A stretch of 45,464 bases of DNA from Gammaproteobacteria bacterium (GTDB lineage: Bacteria; Pseudomonadota; Gammaproteobacteria; Eutrophobiales; Eutrophobiaceae). This document shows positions 9,640 through 18,502 of this stretch, piece by piece. The translations under genes were made by a program, and so were the position numbers. Location of the stretch: contig JAJFKM010000014.1 of NCBI GenBank assembly GCA_021773215.1, positions 1 through 45,464 of the forward strand, given 5' to 3'. The first letter of the stretch is position 1; every line of letters begins with the position of its first letter. The notes beneath the pieces are model-generated. The model did no database searches and had not been told where the DNA came from. It saw only the letters and a list, made by a program, of their open reading frames with translations.

Positions 9640-10030
9640 GTGTACTCACAATATCGGTCAGTCGTATGCCATATTTTTCGTTTACAACTACAATTTCTCC
9701 ATGTGCAACCAGAGTGTTATTCACCATCACATCAAGTGGTTCACCAGCGAGCCTTTCCAGCTCAACTACAGAGCCCTGATTTAGTTGCAGTAAATTTTTT
9801 ATACTGATCTTGGTTTGTCCAATTTGAACAGATAACGATACCGGTATATCCAAAATTGTTTCAAGATTAGCCTGTTCACCATTATTAATATTATCCGCTT
9901 GCAAGTTTTGTAGTGGTGCCTCTGGTAAATCTTCGTTTGCATTTGCAGATTCTGAATCGGACTGTTCTGACATAGCGTCAGCCCAATCGTCTCCTACATC
10001 ATCTTCAGCTGTGCTTGTTTCTTCAGTCAT
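9614..10030 (-). CDS. fliN: Flagellar motor switch protein FliN
   Basis: FliN forms the lower part of the C ring together with FliM and helps receive export substrates. The 138-aa protein has an acidic, variable N-terminal part (1-50) and a C-terminal SpoA domain (about 60-135) with DIPVSLSVQIGQT and LDVMVNNTLVAHGEIVVV. Its ATG has GGAG 7 bases upstream and overlaps the fliM stop by 8 bases. Confidence 0.96.
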   Translation of the reverse strand: MTEETSTAEDDVGDDWADAMSEQSDSESANANEDLPEAPLQNLQADNINNGEQANLETILDIPVSLSVQIGQTKISIKNLLQLNQGSVVELERLAGEPLDVMVNNTLVAHGEIVVVNEKYGIRLTDIVSTHERVKKLQ

Positions 10031-11042
10031 TTGATTGCTCCTGTAAAGTCTTAATTGCGGGTGTTACTGCATCGTGACGAATCATTTCAACTACTTTTAA
10101 TGCCCGATTACCTCTAGAAAGCCCGTATTGCCCGCGGAATACTGGAATACCTTCAATTTCTGCTGTAACTACATCGGGGATATCAACAGGAATTACATCG
10201 CCAACATTTAAATTATTAAGATCACGTAGTGAAATTGATGTTTCGGTTAATGTGCTAGAAACCTGCACTGGTGCACCTTTAATTTCTTCTCTAAATGAAT
10301 TGATCCATCTTTGATCATGCTCTGATGTATCACTTTGGACGCCAGCATCTAGCTGTTCACGTAATGGCTCAAGCATTGAATAAGGCATCGTAATATGAAG
10401 GTCACCACCACCATTATCCAATTCAACATGTATAGTAGAGACAACCACCACTTCACTAGGTGTGACTATATTTGCAAAATGCGGATTAACTTCTGAGCCA
10501 GCATGCTCAAACTCAACATCCATGATTGGTGCCCATGCGTCTTTAAGATCGATAAATATCTTTTGTAAGATATTTTGAATCACCTGCATCTCAGTATTAG
10601 TAAAGTCACGACCTTCTATCTTGGTATGAAATCGACCATCGCCACCAAAGAATGAATCAACAATCGAATAGACTAGTTTTGGATTTAAAACAAACAGAGC
10701 GGTACCACGCAGTGGTTTTACCTTCACCAAATTTAGATTTGAAGGCATAAACAAACTATGGATATATTCACCAAATTTAGTCATCTGTACACCATCAACA
10801 GAAATCGTTGGTGAACGACGCAAAAAGTTAAACAGTGTTATGCGGAAATTTCTAGCAAAACGTTCATTGATCATCTCCAGTGTTGGCATACGACCGCGAA
10901 CAATACGATCCTGACTACTAAAATCATAAGACCGAGCTTCGCCATCCTCGAGTTCATCATCACTCTCTGTCTCAACATCACCACTATCAACACCCGTTAA
11001 TAATGCATCAATCTCATCCTGTGAAAGAATATCTTCCGCCAT
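10023..11042 (-). CDS. fliM: Flagellar motor switch protein FliM
   Basis: FliM binds CheY-P and passes the switching signal to FliG. The 339-aa protein begins with the CheY-binding peptide LSQDEIDALLTG at residues 5-16. The CheC-like middle domain starts near residue 45 with RIVRGRMPTLEMINERFARN, and a C-terminal SpoA domain pairs with FliN. ATG at 11042 has AGGGTG about 9 bases upstream. It is 18 bases after fliL. Confidence 0.97.
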   Translation of the reverse strand: MAEDILSQDEIDALLTGVDSGDVETESDDELEDGEARSYDFSSQDRIVRGRMPTLEMINERFARNFRITLFNFLRRSPTISVDGVQMTKFGEYIHSLFMPSNLNLVKVKPLRGTALFVLNPKLVYSIVDSFFGGDGRFHTKIEGRDFTNTEMQVIQNILQKIFIDLKDAWAPIMDVEFEHAGSEVNPHFANIVTPSEVVVVSTIHVELDNGGGDLHITMPYSMLEPLREQLDAGVQSDTSEHDQRWINSFREEIKGAPVQVSSTLTETSISLRDLNNLNVGDVIPVDIPDVVTAEIEGIPVFRGQYGLSRGNRALKVVEMIRHDAVTPAIKTLQEQSND

Positions 11043-11060
11043 AATTATTTACACCCTGTG

Positions 11061-11615
11061 TTATTGCATGACAAAGCTGGTGAAGTACACATCTTCAACA
11101 CCTTCTTTACCGGTTTCTGCTTCGAGAACTTTTTGAACTTCTTTTAATACCTGTTTACGAAGTACAGACTTACCCTCTTGAGTATTTAGTTCTTCATAAG
11201 TTTTCCCGCTTAACAATAGAACAAGATTATTTCTTACTTGAGGGAAGTGCTTGGTAATATCTTCTTTGACTGTTGCATCTCTTGTTAGACCCTCAATACT
11301 AACTTGCAAAAAACGAGCTCGGCTTTTACCGCTAAAGTTAACTATGAAGGGAGGATCAAGTGAAAAGTAAACGGCTTCTCCTGCAGTTGCTGATTCTTCT
11401 CCTTCTTCAGCATCAGCATCAGCATCACCACCTGCTTCGGCTACTACTGCTTCATCAGCTTTATCGCCCATCATGAAAAAAGCACCACCGCCACCGCCGG
11501 CAAGAAGTACTACAGCGATAATAATGATTAATTTTATGGGTAATTTTTTCTTGGTATCTTCACTACCTTCTTCAATTTCATCCTCACCTTCTACTACTTC
11601 TTCGTCAGCCATCAT
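11061..11615 (-). CDS. fliL: Flagellar basal body-associated protein FliL
   Basis: FliL surrounds the stator units and supports torque under load. The 184-aa protein has a very acidic cytoplasmic head (1-22), one membrane segment (about 27-50), an acidic-alanine linker, and the conserved periplasmic domain with the signature RFLQVSIEGL. Two ATG codons follow each other. The GGAG site is 4 bases from the first and 7 from the second, so either may be used. It is the first gene after a sigma-54 promoter (11647-11661) and heads the fliLMNOPQR-flhBA run. Confidence 0.94.
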   Translation of the reverse strand: MMADEEVVEGEDEIEEGSEDTKKKLPIKLIIIIAVVLLAGGGGGAFFMMGDKADEAVVAEAGGDADADAEEGEESATAGEAVYFSLDPPFIVNFSGKSRARFLQVSIEGLTRDATVKEDITKHFPQVRNNLVLLLSGKTYEELNTQEGKSVLRKQVLKEVQKVLEAETGKEGVEDVYFTSFVMQ

Positions 11616-11646
11616 ATATCTCCGTATTAATTGTATTAATCATTTA

Positions 11647-11661
11647 GCAAGCCCTATGCCA
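11647..11661 (-). promoter_or_regulatory. Sigma-54 promoter of fliL
   Basis: On the minus strand this reads TGGCAT, 5 bases, TTGC, against the consensus TGGCAC-N5-TTGC. One base differs and the GG-N10-GC spacing is exact. The predicted start near 11635 leaves a short leader with GGAG before fliL. Confidence 0.82.
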
Positions 11662-11711
11662 TGGTTGATTTATTATTTAATTCAATAACTTAGATATAGC
11701 CGAAAGAAATT

Positions 11712-11729
11712 ATGTCAATTCATTGACAT
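11712..11729. promoter_or_regulatory. Probable FleQ-binding palindrome upstream of fliL
   Basis: ATGTCAATTCATTGACAT is a perfect 8-bp inverted repeat with a 2-base centre. Its core GTCAAT-N2-ATTGAC has the form of the FleQ consensus I recall from Pseudomonas aeruginosa (GTCAATAAATTGAC). It lies about 50 bases upstream of the -24 element, a plausible distance for an enhancer-type activator. FleQ itself is encoded in this window. Confidence 0.62.
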
Positions 11730-11908
11730 GCCCTTATTTTACAATCTAGTGAGTAAATGAAGCGGTTGTAATTCACTCTCAGAACGAGTAATGAAAATTT
11801 CATAAGAGAAAAAAGTATTAGGGGAATTCTAAAAATTAATCTGAGGCTTAATCAGCGGAGTAAAACAAACAATGTAATGTTAACTACATACTACTTAGAA
11901 TAATTGGC

Positions 11909-11924
11909 TTCAAAGAGCTTTGAA
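11909..11924. repeat. 16-bp inverted repeat in the fliK-fliL gap
   Basis: TTCAAAG, AG, CTTTGAA: a perfect 7-bp inverted repeat with a 2-base centre, about 250 bases upstream of the fliL promoter. The short centre is more like a protein-binding site than an RNA hairpin. No known operator was recognised. Confidence 0.4.
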
Positions 11925-11982
11925 TATTGTCCAGCAGTGTCCAAAGTAGATATGTGCATCCAGATTTTACTCGTACATATGA

Positions 11983-12001
11983 TTAAACCACTATGGTTTA
12001 A
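11983..12001 (-). terminator. Possible weak hairpin at the fliK stop codon
   Basis: TTAAACC, a 5-base loop and GGTTTAA overlap the fliK TAA stop. There is no T tract after it on the minus strand, so intrinsic termination is doubtful. It could instead protect the 3' end. Confidence 0.35.
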
Positions 12002-13191
12002 ACGTAGTGATCAACAAATCCAGTATCAATGATATTAGGCTGTCTACTTTCACCTTGCGGCTCATCAGTTTCTAATAAATCAGTGTCAGAAACGGTCTGT
12101 GACTCATGCTCATTTCTTGAGTTTGAGCTACTTTGTTGTGAGGATTGTTGCGATACATTTGCATCCGATAAACTTATGCCATTTTGCGAAAACATTTCCT
12201 TTAATCGAGGAAATGCATCTTCAATGGCATCTCGAACAACACTATTGTTAGACACAAAATGTACACTGGCCTGATCATGATTAATATTAATCTTTACTTC
12301 TATAGGCCCAAGCTCTGCTGGGTTTAAATGAATATTTGCAGACTGTATCTTGTCATTGACCATCATAATCAATCGATTACCAACCGCCTCACCCCAAGCT
12401 GCTTGTTGAACAGGGACGTCGACACGGTTAAGAAGCATCAAGCCTGATGTTGAACTGTTTGATTGCGGCTGAACTGTTGCTGTTGGATTACTAATAGCGT
12501 TTATTACATTGGTCGGCTTGTCTAAGCTAATCGCTTGATCTGTAAGTTTTATTGTACCGATATCTTGTCGACCTGATTGCATTAATATTTCACGGTTTAT
12601 ATCTGCATCTTTTACGATTAAATCTTTCATAAATGGTGTGGTATCAGAATCAACCACATTGAGTACATTAGTTAAGCCTGGATCTTTCTTAACCGCAGTC
12701 TGTTGCAGCATATCCTCAGAGACCACTCTGCTAAACAGATCAGTTTTGTTCACATAACTATTATCTAAGCTATTTGCTTTTACGCCTTCTATAAAGGAAT
12801 CACTATTAACGATAGCTGCTTTTAATAACTCACGCGCATTTGGATTAGTAAGCAAATTAACATCATTAATTGAAGGATTGACTTCAGTCGCTAAATTATT
12901 CAAAGGTGAGTGTTTTAAATCATCTGCTACAGATAACAACTCAGGTGGAAACTGAATACCCATCTGTTCAGCTAAATCGGTAAGTTGCTTAACATCGAGA
13001 TCTTCTAAAGCGGCAAGATCCAGCGGTTCAGATTTGCCGCCTGCGGACATTATTTCATTCATTGCCGCGGTAAATTCACTAGCAAAACCGTCTTCTGCTA
13101 AACCTGTTAGCGCTTCGCCTGGAGCAGATAAACTACTGTTTTCAATAGCATTTATTGGGCTAAGAGAATTTAATGGTATTGTTGAGTTCAA
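11998..13191 (-). CDS. fliK: Flagellar hook-length control protein FliK
   Basis: FliK is secreted as a molecular ruler and triggers the FlhB specificity switch. The 397-aa protein has a poorly conserved, Asn/Ser/Asp-rich N-terminal and middle part. The conserved C-terminal Flg_hook domain is at about residues 285-360, with QAAWGEAVGNRL, the core HLNPAELGPIEVKI and VRDAIEDAFPRLKEMF. A Ser/Gln-rich tail follows. No ATG lies near the N-terminus; the start is taken as TTG at 13191, which has GAGG 8 bases upstream. The gene follows fliJ after 73 bases. Confidence 0.9.
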   Translation of the reverse strand: MNSTIPLNSLSPINAIENSSLSAPGEALTGLAEDGFASEFTAAMNEIMSAGGKSEPLDLAALEDLDVKQLTDLAEQMGIQFPPELLSVADDLKHSPLNNLATEVNPSINDVNLLTNPNARELLKAAIVNSDSFIEGVKANSLDNSYVNKTDLFSRVVSEDMLQQTAVKKDPGLTNVLNVVDSDTTPFMKDLIVKDADINREILMQSGRQDIGTIKLTDQAISLDKPTNVINAISNPTATVQPQSNSSTSGLMLLNRVDVPVQQAAWGEAVGNRLIMMVNDKIQSANIHLNPAELGPIEVKININHDQASVHFVSNNSVVRDAIEDAFPRLKEMFSQNGISLSDANVSQQSSQQSSSNSRNEHESQTVSDTDLLETDEPQGESRQPNIIDTGFVDHYV

Positions 13192-13199
13192 TTGCTTTT

Positions 13200-13203
13200 C
13201 CTC
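13200..13203 (-). promoter_or_regulatory. Ribosome binding site supporting the TTG start of fliK
   Basis: GAGG on the minus strand, 8 bases before TTG at 13191. The next in-frame ATG is more than 40 codons inside the gene. Confidence 0.6.
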
Positions 13204-13264
13204 TAATTCAATCTGTATTGAAGAGGTAATTGCAACGCTTATGCCAACTATAAGAAAGAGATCA

Positions 13265-13696
13265 TTACTTAACTGTCTGTCGTTGACTAAGTTCGTCTAA
13301 CTGATTCTGTTCACGCAGTGCGACAACTTGTCTTTCGGTTTTACAGAAACGTTCAAAAATATTTTCCATCGTATCAAGTTGTTGTTTTTCCTTAAGCCAA
13401 TTATCTCTTTCACGACTATTCATAGATTCTTGCAAATTAATTTGCTGAATCAATAATCGTATCCCTTCATCAATTTGCAAGATGAATGCCTGATGTTCAC
13501 GTAGAACTGTAATCGACTGTGCCTTACCACTTGGTTGTAAATAATTCAGATATTCCTTTCGATAACTTTGTAACTGGCTTAATCGTTCTTTATAGTCATT
13601 TAATGTTTTCTGTGTTGCAGCGAATTCGCGTGCTGCGTTTCGTTCCTTGTTCTCTGTCAATCTGACTATTTTTTTAATCCGTTGAGACCGAGTCAT
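13265..13696 (-). CDS. fliJ: Flagellar export chaperone/ATPase stalk protein FliJ
   Basis: FliJ is a coiled-coil protein that fits into the FliI hexamer and helps couple ATP hydrolysis to export. The 143-aa product is highly charged and helical throughout, with no other domain. ATG at 13696 is chosen over a GTG at 13705, since GGGTGG lies 6 bases before the ATG and directly against the GTG. It overlaps the fliI 3' end by 23 bases. Identification rests on length, coiled-coil character and position after fliI more than on strong motifs. Confidence 0.88.
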   Translation of the reverse strand: MTRSQRIKKIVRLTENKERNAAREFAATQKTLNDYKERLSQLQSYRKEYLNYLQPSGKAQSITVLREHQAFILQIDEGIRLLIQQINLQESMNSRERDNWLKEKQQLDTMENIFERFCKTERQVVALREQNQLDELSQRQTVK

Positions 13697-15107
13697 TCGT
13701 TCCACCCTGTATTATTAATGCATTCGAACTATCTTGCTTGCAGTTCTCTAGTAATTCTTTCAATTGTTGCATGGAGTCAGAATAATTGACTTGCTCGTTC
13801 ATGTTCTGACTGATGTACTTTAAAAAATAAGGTTGTAACTTTATGGCCAAATCAAGTTGTTCGTCTGCGCCTGGCTGATATGCCCCGACACTGATCAAGT
13901 CTTTATTTTGTTGATAAACAGAATTTAACTGACGAATGAAAAGCGTAGCTTTTTGATGTTCGTTGTCCGTAATTAAATTCATTACTCGGCTGATTGACAG
14001 TTCTATATCAATGGCAGGATAAATGCCCGATTCGGCAATCTTTTTAGATAACACGATATGTCCATCCAATATTGCCCGAGCTGAATCAGCTATGGGGTCA
14101 TTATCAGCATCAGCTTCAGTAAGCACAGTATATATAGCCGTTATTGACCCTTGTCCATTTGCACCGTTACCAGCACGTTCTACTAATTGTGGTAATCGTG
14201 TAAAAACAGAAGGTGGATAACCCCGAGTTGCTGGTGGTTCACCTATGGTGAGTGCAATTTCTCTTTGTGCTTGCGCAAAGCGTGTAATTGAATCCATTAA
14301 CAACAATACATGCTGTCCTTTATCACGAAAATATTCGGCAATACTGGTAGCTAGCATTGCTCCATGTAAACGCATTAAAGGAGGATCATCAGCAGGAGTA
14401 GCGACAACAACAGAACGAGACAAACCTACTTCTCCTAAACTCTGCTCTATAAACTCTTTTACCTCACGACCTCGTTCACCAATGAGCCCAACAACGATAA
14501 CATCTGCTTCGGTGAAACGTGCCATCATCCCTAGTAAAACACTCTTACCCACTCCACTACTGGCAAATAAACCCATACGCTGCCCACGACCCACTGAGAA
14601 AAATGTGTTTATAGTACGTATACCCACATCCATCGGCTCAGTGATTTTACCTCTCGATAGTGGATTAATTGGTCTGCCTGTTAAAGGAACTCTTTCTTTT
14701 GCCTTGATAGCGGGTCCACCATCAAGTGGTTGACCAGCACCATTGATAACACGTCCCAGTAGTTCTGGTCCAACAGCAACATCACCTGCTCGACCTAGTG
14801 GGATGACACGTGCATTAGGAGACAGTCCGTGTGGTTGGCCAGTTGGCATGAGAAAAAGATTATCTCCGGAAAACCCAACAACCTCTGCATCCGTCAAGGT
14901 TTTTCCATCTTCTTCAATCCGACAATAGTCACCAATGGCTGCGCGGCAACCTGCGGCCTCCAACGTTAAACCTACCATTCGGATTAATCTTCCCTGAACC
15001 GCCATCGGAATCGGCTTACGATTTTTTTCAATAAGCTGATTTATTCTATGTTTCCAGGCGGGTCGTCGATCGGCTTCAAGTAACATCATCACTTTGACTC
15101 TCATCAT
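13674..15107 (-). CDS. fliI: Flagellar export ATPase FliI
   Basis: FliI is the ATPase of the flagellar type III export system and resembles the F1 beta subunit. The protein is about 477 aa with this start. It has the N-terminal GRLIRMVGLTLEAAGC block, Walker A ASSGVGKS near residue 182, VVVGLIGERGREV, Walker B LLLMDSITRFAQAQREI, and ATRGYPPSVFTRLPQLVERAG. The exact start is unclear: GTG 15122, ATG 15119, 15107, 15104, 15089 and 15086 are all in frame, and homologues favour a short N-terminus. The gene overlaps fliH at its start and fliJ at its end. Confidence 0.95.
   Translation of the reverse strand: MMRVKVMMLLEADRRPAWKHRINQLIEKNRKPIPMAVQGRLIRMVGLTLEAAGCRAAIGDYCRIEEDGKTLTDAEVVGFSGDNLFLMPTGQPHGLSPNARVIPLGRAGDVAVGPELLGRVINGAGQPLDGGPAIKAKERVPLTGRPINPLSRGKITEPMDVGIRTINTFFSVGRGQRMGLFASSGVGKSVLLGMMARFTEADVIVVGLIGERGREVKEFIEQSLGEVGLSRSVVVATPADDPPLMRLHGAMLATSIAEYFRDKGQHVLLLMDSITRFAQAQREIALTIGEPPATRGYPPSVFTRLPQLVERAGNGANGQGSITAIYTVLTEADADNDPIADSARAILDGHIVLSKKIAESGIYPAIDIELSISRVMNLITDNEHQKATLFIRQLNSVYQQNKDLISVGAYQPGADEQLDLAIKLQPYFLKYISQNMNEQVNYSDSMQQLKELLENCKQDSSNALIIQGGTNDSVSTD
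13702..13707 (-). promoter_or_regulatory. Ribosome binding site that fixes the ATG start of fliJ
   Basis: GGGTGG on the minus strand, inside the 3' end of fliI and about 6 bases before ATG 13696. It overlaps the alternative GTG at 13705, which argues against that start. Confidence 0.6.
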
Positions 15108-15762
15108 GTCGACGCTCATCACCCAACATATTTATTGCAATTGCTGACAAGCGTGCTTCGATACTTGCATCTATATTAGATGATTCTGTTTCTACTCGAC
15201 AATCACCACGAGTCAATAATAGGTCCTCTTCAAAACGATATGATTTTTCATCTTCACCAACGGATAAGGCATTTCTAACAAGCTGAATATCTTCGGGATG
15301 TAAATATATTGTTGGCTTTCTTGCTGACAAGGGTAATGCTTTAACAGCCTCTCTAACAACTGCAACAATTTCACCTGGTTCAGTTTTTATTTCTCTTCGT
15401 ACTAATTGCCGTGCAATCGACAATGTTAATTCTGCGATACTGTTTTCAATTTCATCATCCAATAGAGAAACCGGATCTGCCAATGAATTAAAAATATCAC
15501 CTAGACTTTGGAGCAGTGCTTGTGATTCTATTCCAGCCTGCTCACGCCCTTCCTTGTACCCTTGTGAACGCCCCTCTTTACGCCCCATATTGAAGCCTTC
15601 ATCATAGGCATCTTTGTGTAGGGATTGCATTTCATTGGCCGTAGGAGGTCGGACTCCATTATCAAATTCACTGGAAATTCTTCCTTGTACTTGCGGCTCC
15701 TGCCACTCAACATATTCATTTGCATCTTTAGCGGTGATAATGCGATTTTTTAAATTACTCAC
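15076..15762 (-). CDS. fliH: Flagellar assembly protein FliH, regulator of the export ATPase
   Basis: FliH binds FliI and anchors it at the C ring through FliN. The 228-aa protein shows the typical glycine-spaced repeat (GFNMGRKEGRSQGYKEGREQ, residues 56-75), which is the GxxxG helix of the FliH/YscL family. A C-terminal domain like the V-type ATPase E subunit follows (about 105-220). The apparent start is GTG at 15762, without a visible ribosome binding site and with no ATG until about codon 45. The gene begins 69 bases after fliG. Confidence 0.9.
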   Translation of the reverse strand: MSNLKNRIITAKDANEYVEWQEPQVQGRISSEFDNGVRPPTANEMQSLHKDAYDEGFNMGRKEGRSQGYKEGREQAGIESQALLQSLGDIFNSLADPVSLLDDEIENSIAELTLSIARQLVRREIKTEPGEIVAVVREAVKALPLSARKPTIYLHPEDIQLVRNALSVGEDEKSYRFEEDLLLTRGDCRVETESSNIDASIEARLSAIAINMLGDERRHDESQSDDVT

Positions 15763-15831
15763 GGAAACAATATCTGATTTATGTATTATGGTTTAAATTC
15801 TGTTAGTAATATAAGCATATTCTTTGCGTCA

Positions 15832-16848
15832 TTAAACTAACTCTTCATCAGCACTGCCGCCTAGAGAAATTTGTCCTTCATCGGCCAATCGTCGTGCAAT
15901 TGAAAGGATTTCTTTTTGTGCTGTTTCTACTTCACTTAATTTGACAGGTCCCTTCGCCTCCAGATCATCACGTAACATTTCAGCAGCTCGTTTTGACATA
16001 TTGGCATAAATCTTTTCCTTCAATTCGTCATCAGCTGCTTTCATCGCTAACAGTAAGCTATCAGTAGAAACCTCTCTGAGAATAGTTTGCATAGCGCGAT
16101 CATCAACGCCCATAAGATTTTCAAATACAAACATCAAGTCTTGTATTTCTTGACCTAAATCTTCATCGACCTCTTTGACCTTTTCCATAATCGCAGCTTC
16201 AGCAGATGTCTCGATAAAGTTCAAAATATCTGCTGCTGCCTTAACACCACCGATTGAAGAGGATTGAATATTACTGCCACCTTTTAATTGCTTCTCCAAG
16301 GTTTCATTTAATTCCTTCATTGCCGCAGGCTGGACACTTTCTAATGTAGCAATGCGTAATAACAAATCAGAACGTACTTTTTCTGGAAACTCAGTAACAA
16401 TTTCTGCTGCCATGTCGCTTTCTAGATAAGACAAAATAATTGCGATAATCTGTGGGTGTTCATTGCTTATTAATTCAGCAACAGATTTTGGTTGCATCCA
16501 CTTTAATGACTCAAGCCCTTGTGAATTCCCGCCGAGTAGAATTCTGTCAATGACACCTGCAGCTTTATCTTCACCCAATGCGCTGTGTAAAATATTACGC
16601 ACATAATCATCAACGCCAACACCTAAACTGGTCTGTTTATTCACCGTAGTCATGAACTCGCCAATAACAGCATTGACCATTTCCTTAGTTAGATCCTTGA
16701 CCGTAGTCATGGCTATACCAATTCGCTGAACTTCTTTTGGTCCCATATGTTTCAGAACTTCAGAGGCAGACTCTTCTCCAATAGACATCAAAAACACCGC
16801 TGCCTTTTGAGTAGGGTCCATTCCGCTGCTTTTCTTAGGTGCTGCCAC
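15832..16848 (-). CDS. fliG: Flagellar motor switch protein FliG
   Basis: FliG sits on the MS ring and meets the stator, so it generates torque. The 338-aa protein contains the conserved EHPQ motif (130-133) in the middle domain, and the C-terminal domain MFVFENLMGVDDRAMQTIL with charged residues that face MotA. The start codon is GTG at 16848, which overlaps the fliF stop by one base (TAGTG). An ATG at 16821 is a poorer alternative because it would remove part of the first helix. Confidence 0.96.
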   Translation of the reverse strand: MAAPKKSSGMDPTQKAAVFLMSIGEESASEVLKHMGPKEVQRIGIAMTTVKDLTKEMVNAVIGEFMTTVNKQTSLGVGVDDYVRNILHSALGEDKAAGVIDRILLGGNSQGLESLKWMQPKSVAELISNEHPQIIAIILSYLESDMAAEIVTEFPEKVRSDLLLRIATLESVQPAAMKELNETLEKQLKGGSNIQSSSIGGVKAAADILNFIETSAEAAIMEKVKEVDEDLGQEIQDLMFVFENLMGVDDRAMQTILREVSTDSLLLAMKAADDELKEKIYANMSKRAAEMLRDDLEAKGPVKLSEVETAQKEILSIARRLADEGQISLGGSADEELV

Positions 16849-18479
16849 TACTCTTCACCAACCCAATTACGTACCACCTGCGCGGCAAGCTTGGGGTCGG
16901 TGTTCACCATTTCTTTAACATTATGAATTGATTTATCGTATTCAGGTGCTGCTTCAAGCGCCTTCATTTCTTCGGCTTGTGGTGATGAACCGTCAGCAGT
17001 CAGTTGTCCTGCGACACCGGCAGGCCCGTCTAATGCTGTCTGATGTAATGTTATCTCCTTATTCATCATGTTTTTAATGGCAGGTTTTAAAATTCCAAAA
17101 ACAAGAAATAAAACAAATAAGCCACCGAGCACTTGTTTAGCAATATCCCAAACCCATGCTTGCTGCCAAATAGGCATTTCTGGTAAAGGCTCTATTGCGT
17201 CAGGCAGTGTGAATTGCGCATTCATAACATTGACACTATCACCACGAATTGAATTAAATCCGATAGTTTCTTTTACCAGATTTGTGATCTGATTGATCTC
17301 TTCTGGTGAGTGTTCCACACGCTCAACTGCGCCCTTTTCATCAAGGCTCTTTTTATAATCTATAATTACGGCTACAGACAATCGAAGTAAGCTTCCCGTA
17401 GGTAGACGCGTATGACTGATCGTTTTATCTAATTCATAATTTCGCGTTGACCTGCGTTGCATACTGCCCATCGCTGAATTGCTATCATCATCGTTATTTG
17501 TATTATTGTTTCCAACAATCTCTGGTGCGCTAGCATTTATACTTGGTTGGTTTGATAAAGCGCCAGGCACACCGCCTGCGAGTCCAGATGAGGACTTCGA
17601 ATCTTCTTCTAACTGTTCACTGCGTAAAGCGGGTAGATCGGGGTTAAAAGATTCACGAGTTTGCTCTGTGCTAGTAAAATCCAGCTCAGCTGTTACCTGT
17701 GCCTTCACACCATCTTGTCCCAGCAAAGGAATTAGTATGTTTTCAATTCGTTCGATGTACGAATTTTCAACTTGAGTTGCATATTGAAATTGTGATGCTG
17801 TCATTGCAAGGTCTGCTGATGATTGATTCTGTGTCATTAACCGTCCATATTGATCAATCACGCTAACATTCGTTAATTCAAGACTCGGTACACTTGACGC
17901 AACAAGATTAGCAACAGCTGCTACCTGTCCGGCCTCAAGACGATGCCCTGGATATAAATCCAGCAGTACTGATGCACTTGCAGCCTTGCGATTACGTAAA
18001 AAAACACTTTCCTTAGGTAATGCCAAATGAACCCTTGCAGCCCTGATCGCACTGACTTTAGTTATTGATATTGCTAATTCATTTTCCAATGCGTGTTGGT
18101 AACGCGCCTTCTCAATAAACTGGCTGGTTCCCAGCTTTTGTTCTTCATTCAACATTGCAAAACCACTATTGGCACTTTTAGGCAAGCCTTCTGCCGCCAA
18201 CTTCATCCTCGCTTCATGTACCTTTGATGAAGCTACCATTACTGCACCAGAATTTTGATCGACGTGATATTCAATATTTGCTTTTTGTAATGATTCAATT
18301 ACCGCAGAAGCATCTTGATCGGACAAACTTCCATACAACAAACTAAAACTTGGTGTCTGAGACCAAAGTAAGACATACCCACCAACTGCGACACTTCCAG
18401 CGATAGCAAACAAAAAAACTATCTGGCGAACAAATAGAGTACGTTTTACATCAAACGGAATTTCAACTGCTTCAGCCAT
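16848..18479 (-). CDS. fliF: Flagellar MS-ring protein FliF
   Basis: FliF builds the MS ring in the inner membrane, the base on which rod, switch and export gate assemble. The 543-aa protein has two membrane segments (about 20-42 and 443-465), with the ring-building YscJ-like domains between them. A low-complexity Asn/Asp/Ser insertion (about 320-335) lies in the periplasmic part. The C-terminal tail ends AAQVVRNWVGEE, the FliG-binding peptide. ATG at 18479 has AGGA about 7 bases upstream. Confidence 0.97.
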   Translation of the reverse strand: MAEAVEIPFDVKRTLFVRQIVFLFAIAGSVAVGGYVLLWSQTPSFSLLYGSLSDQDASAVIESLQKANIEYHVDQNSGAVMVASSKVHEARMKLAAEGLPKSANSGFAMLNEEQKLGTSQFIEKARYQHALENELAISITKVSAIRAARVHLALPKESVFLRNRKAASASVLLDLYPGHRLEAGQVAAVANLVASSVPSLELTNVSVIDQYGRLMTQNQSSADLAMTASQFQYATQVENSYIERIENILIPLLGQDGVKAQVTAELDFTSTEQTRESFNPDLPALRSEQLEEDSKSSSGLAGGVPGALSNQPSINASAPEIVGNNNTNNDDDSNSAMGSMQRRSTRNYELDKTISHTRLPTGSLLRLSVAVIIDYKKSLDEKGAVERVEHSPEEINQITNLVKETIGFNSIRGDSVNVMNAQFTLPDAIEPLPEMPIWQQAWVWDIAKQVLGGLFVLFLVFGILKPAIKNMMNKEITLHQTALDGPAGVAGQLTADGSSPQAEEMKALEAAPEYDKSIHNVKEMVNTDPKLAAQVVRNWVGEE

Positions 18480-18502
18480 TTTATTTTCCTAACATTTTTT
18501 TA

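Larger units (their letters stand above)
11616..11997. other. 382-base intergenic control region between fliK and fliL
   Basis: This is the only gene-free stretch over 300 bases. From left to right it holds the sigma-54 promoter for fliL (11647-11661), an 18-bp palindrome like a FleQ box (11712-11729), a 16-bp inverted repeat (11909-11924) and a short hairpin at the fliK stop (11983-12001). I saw no convincing reading frame in it. Confidence 0.6.
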
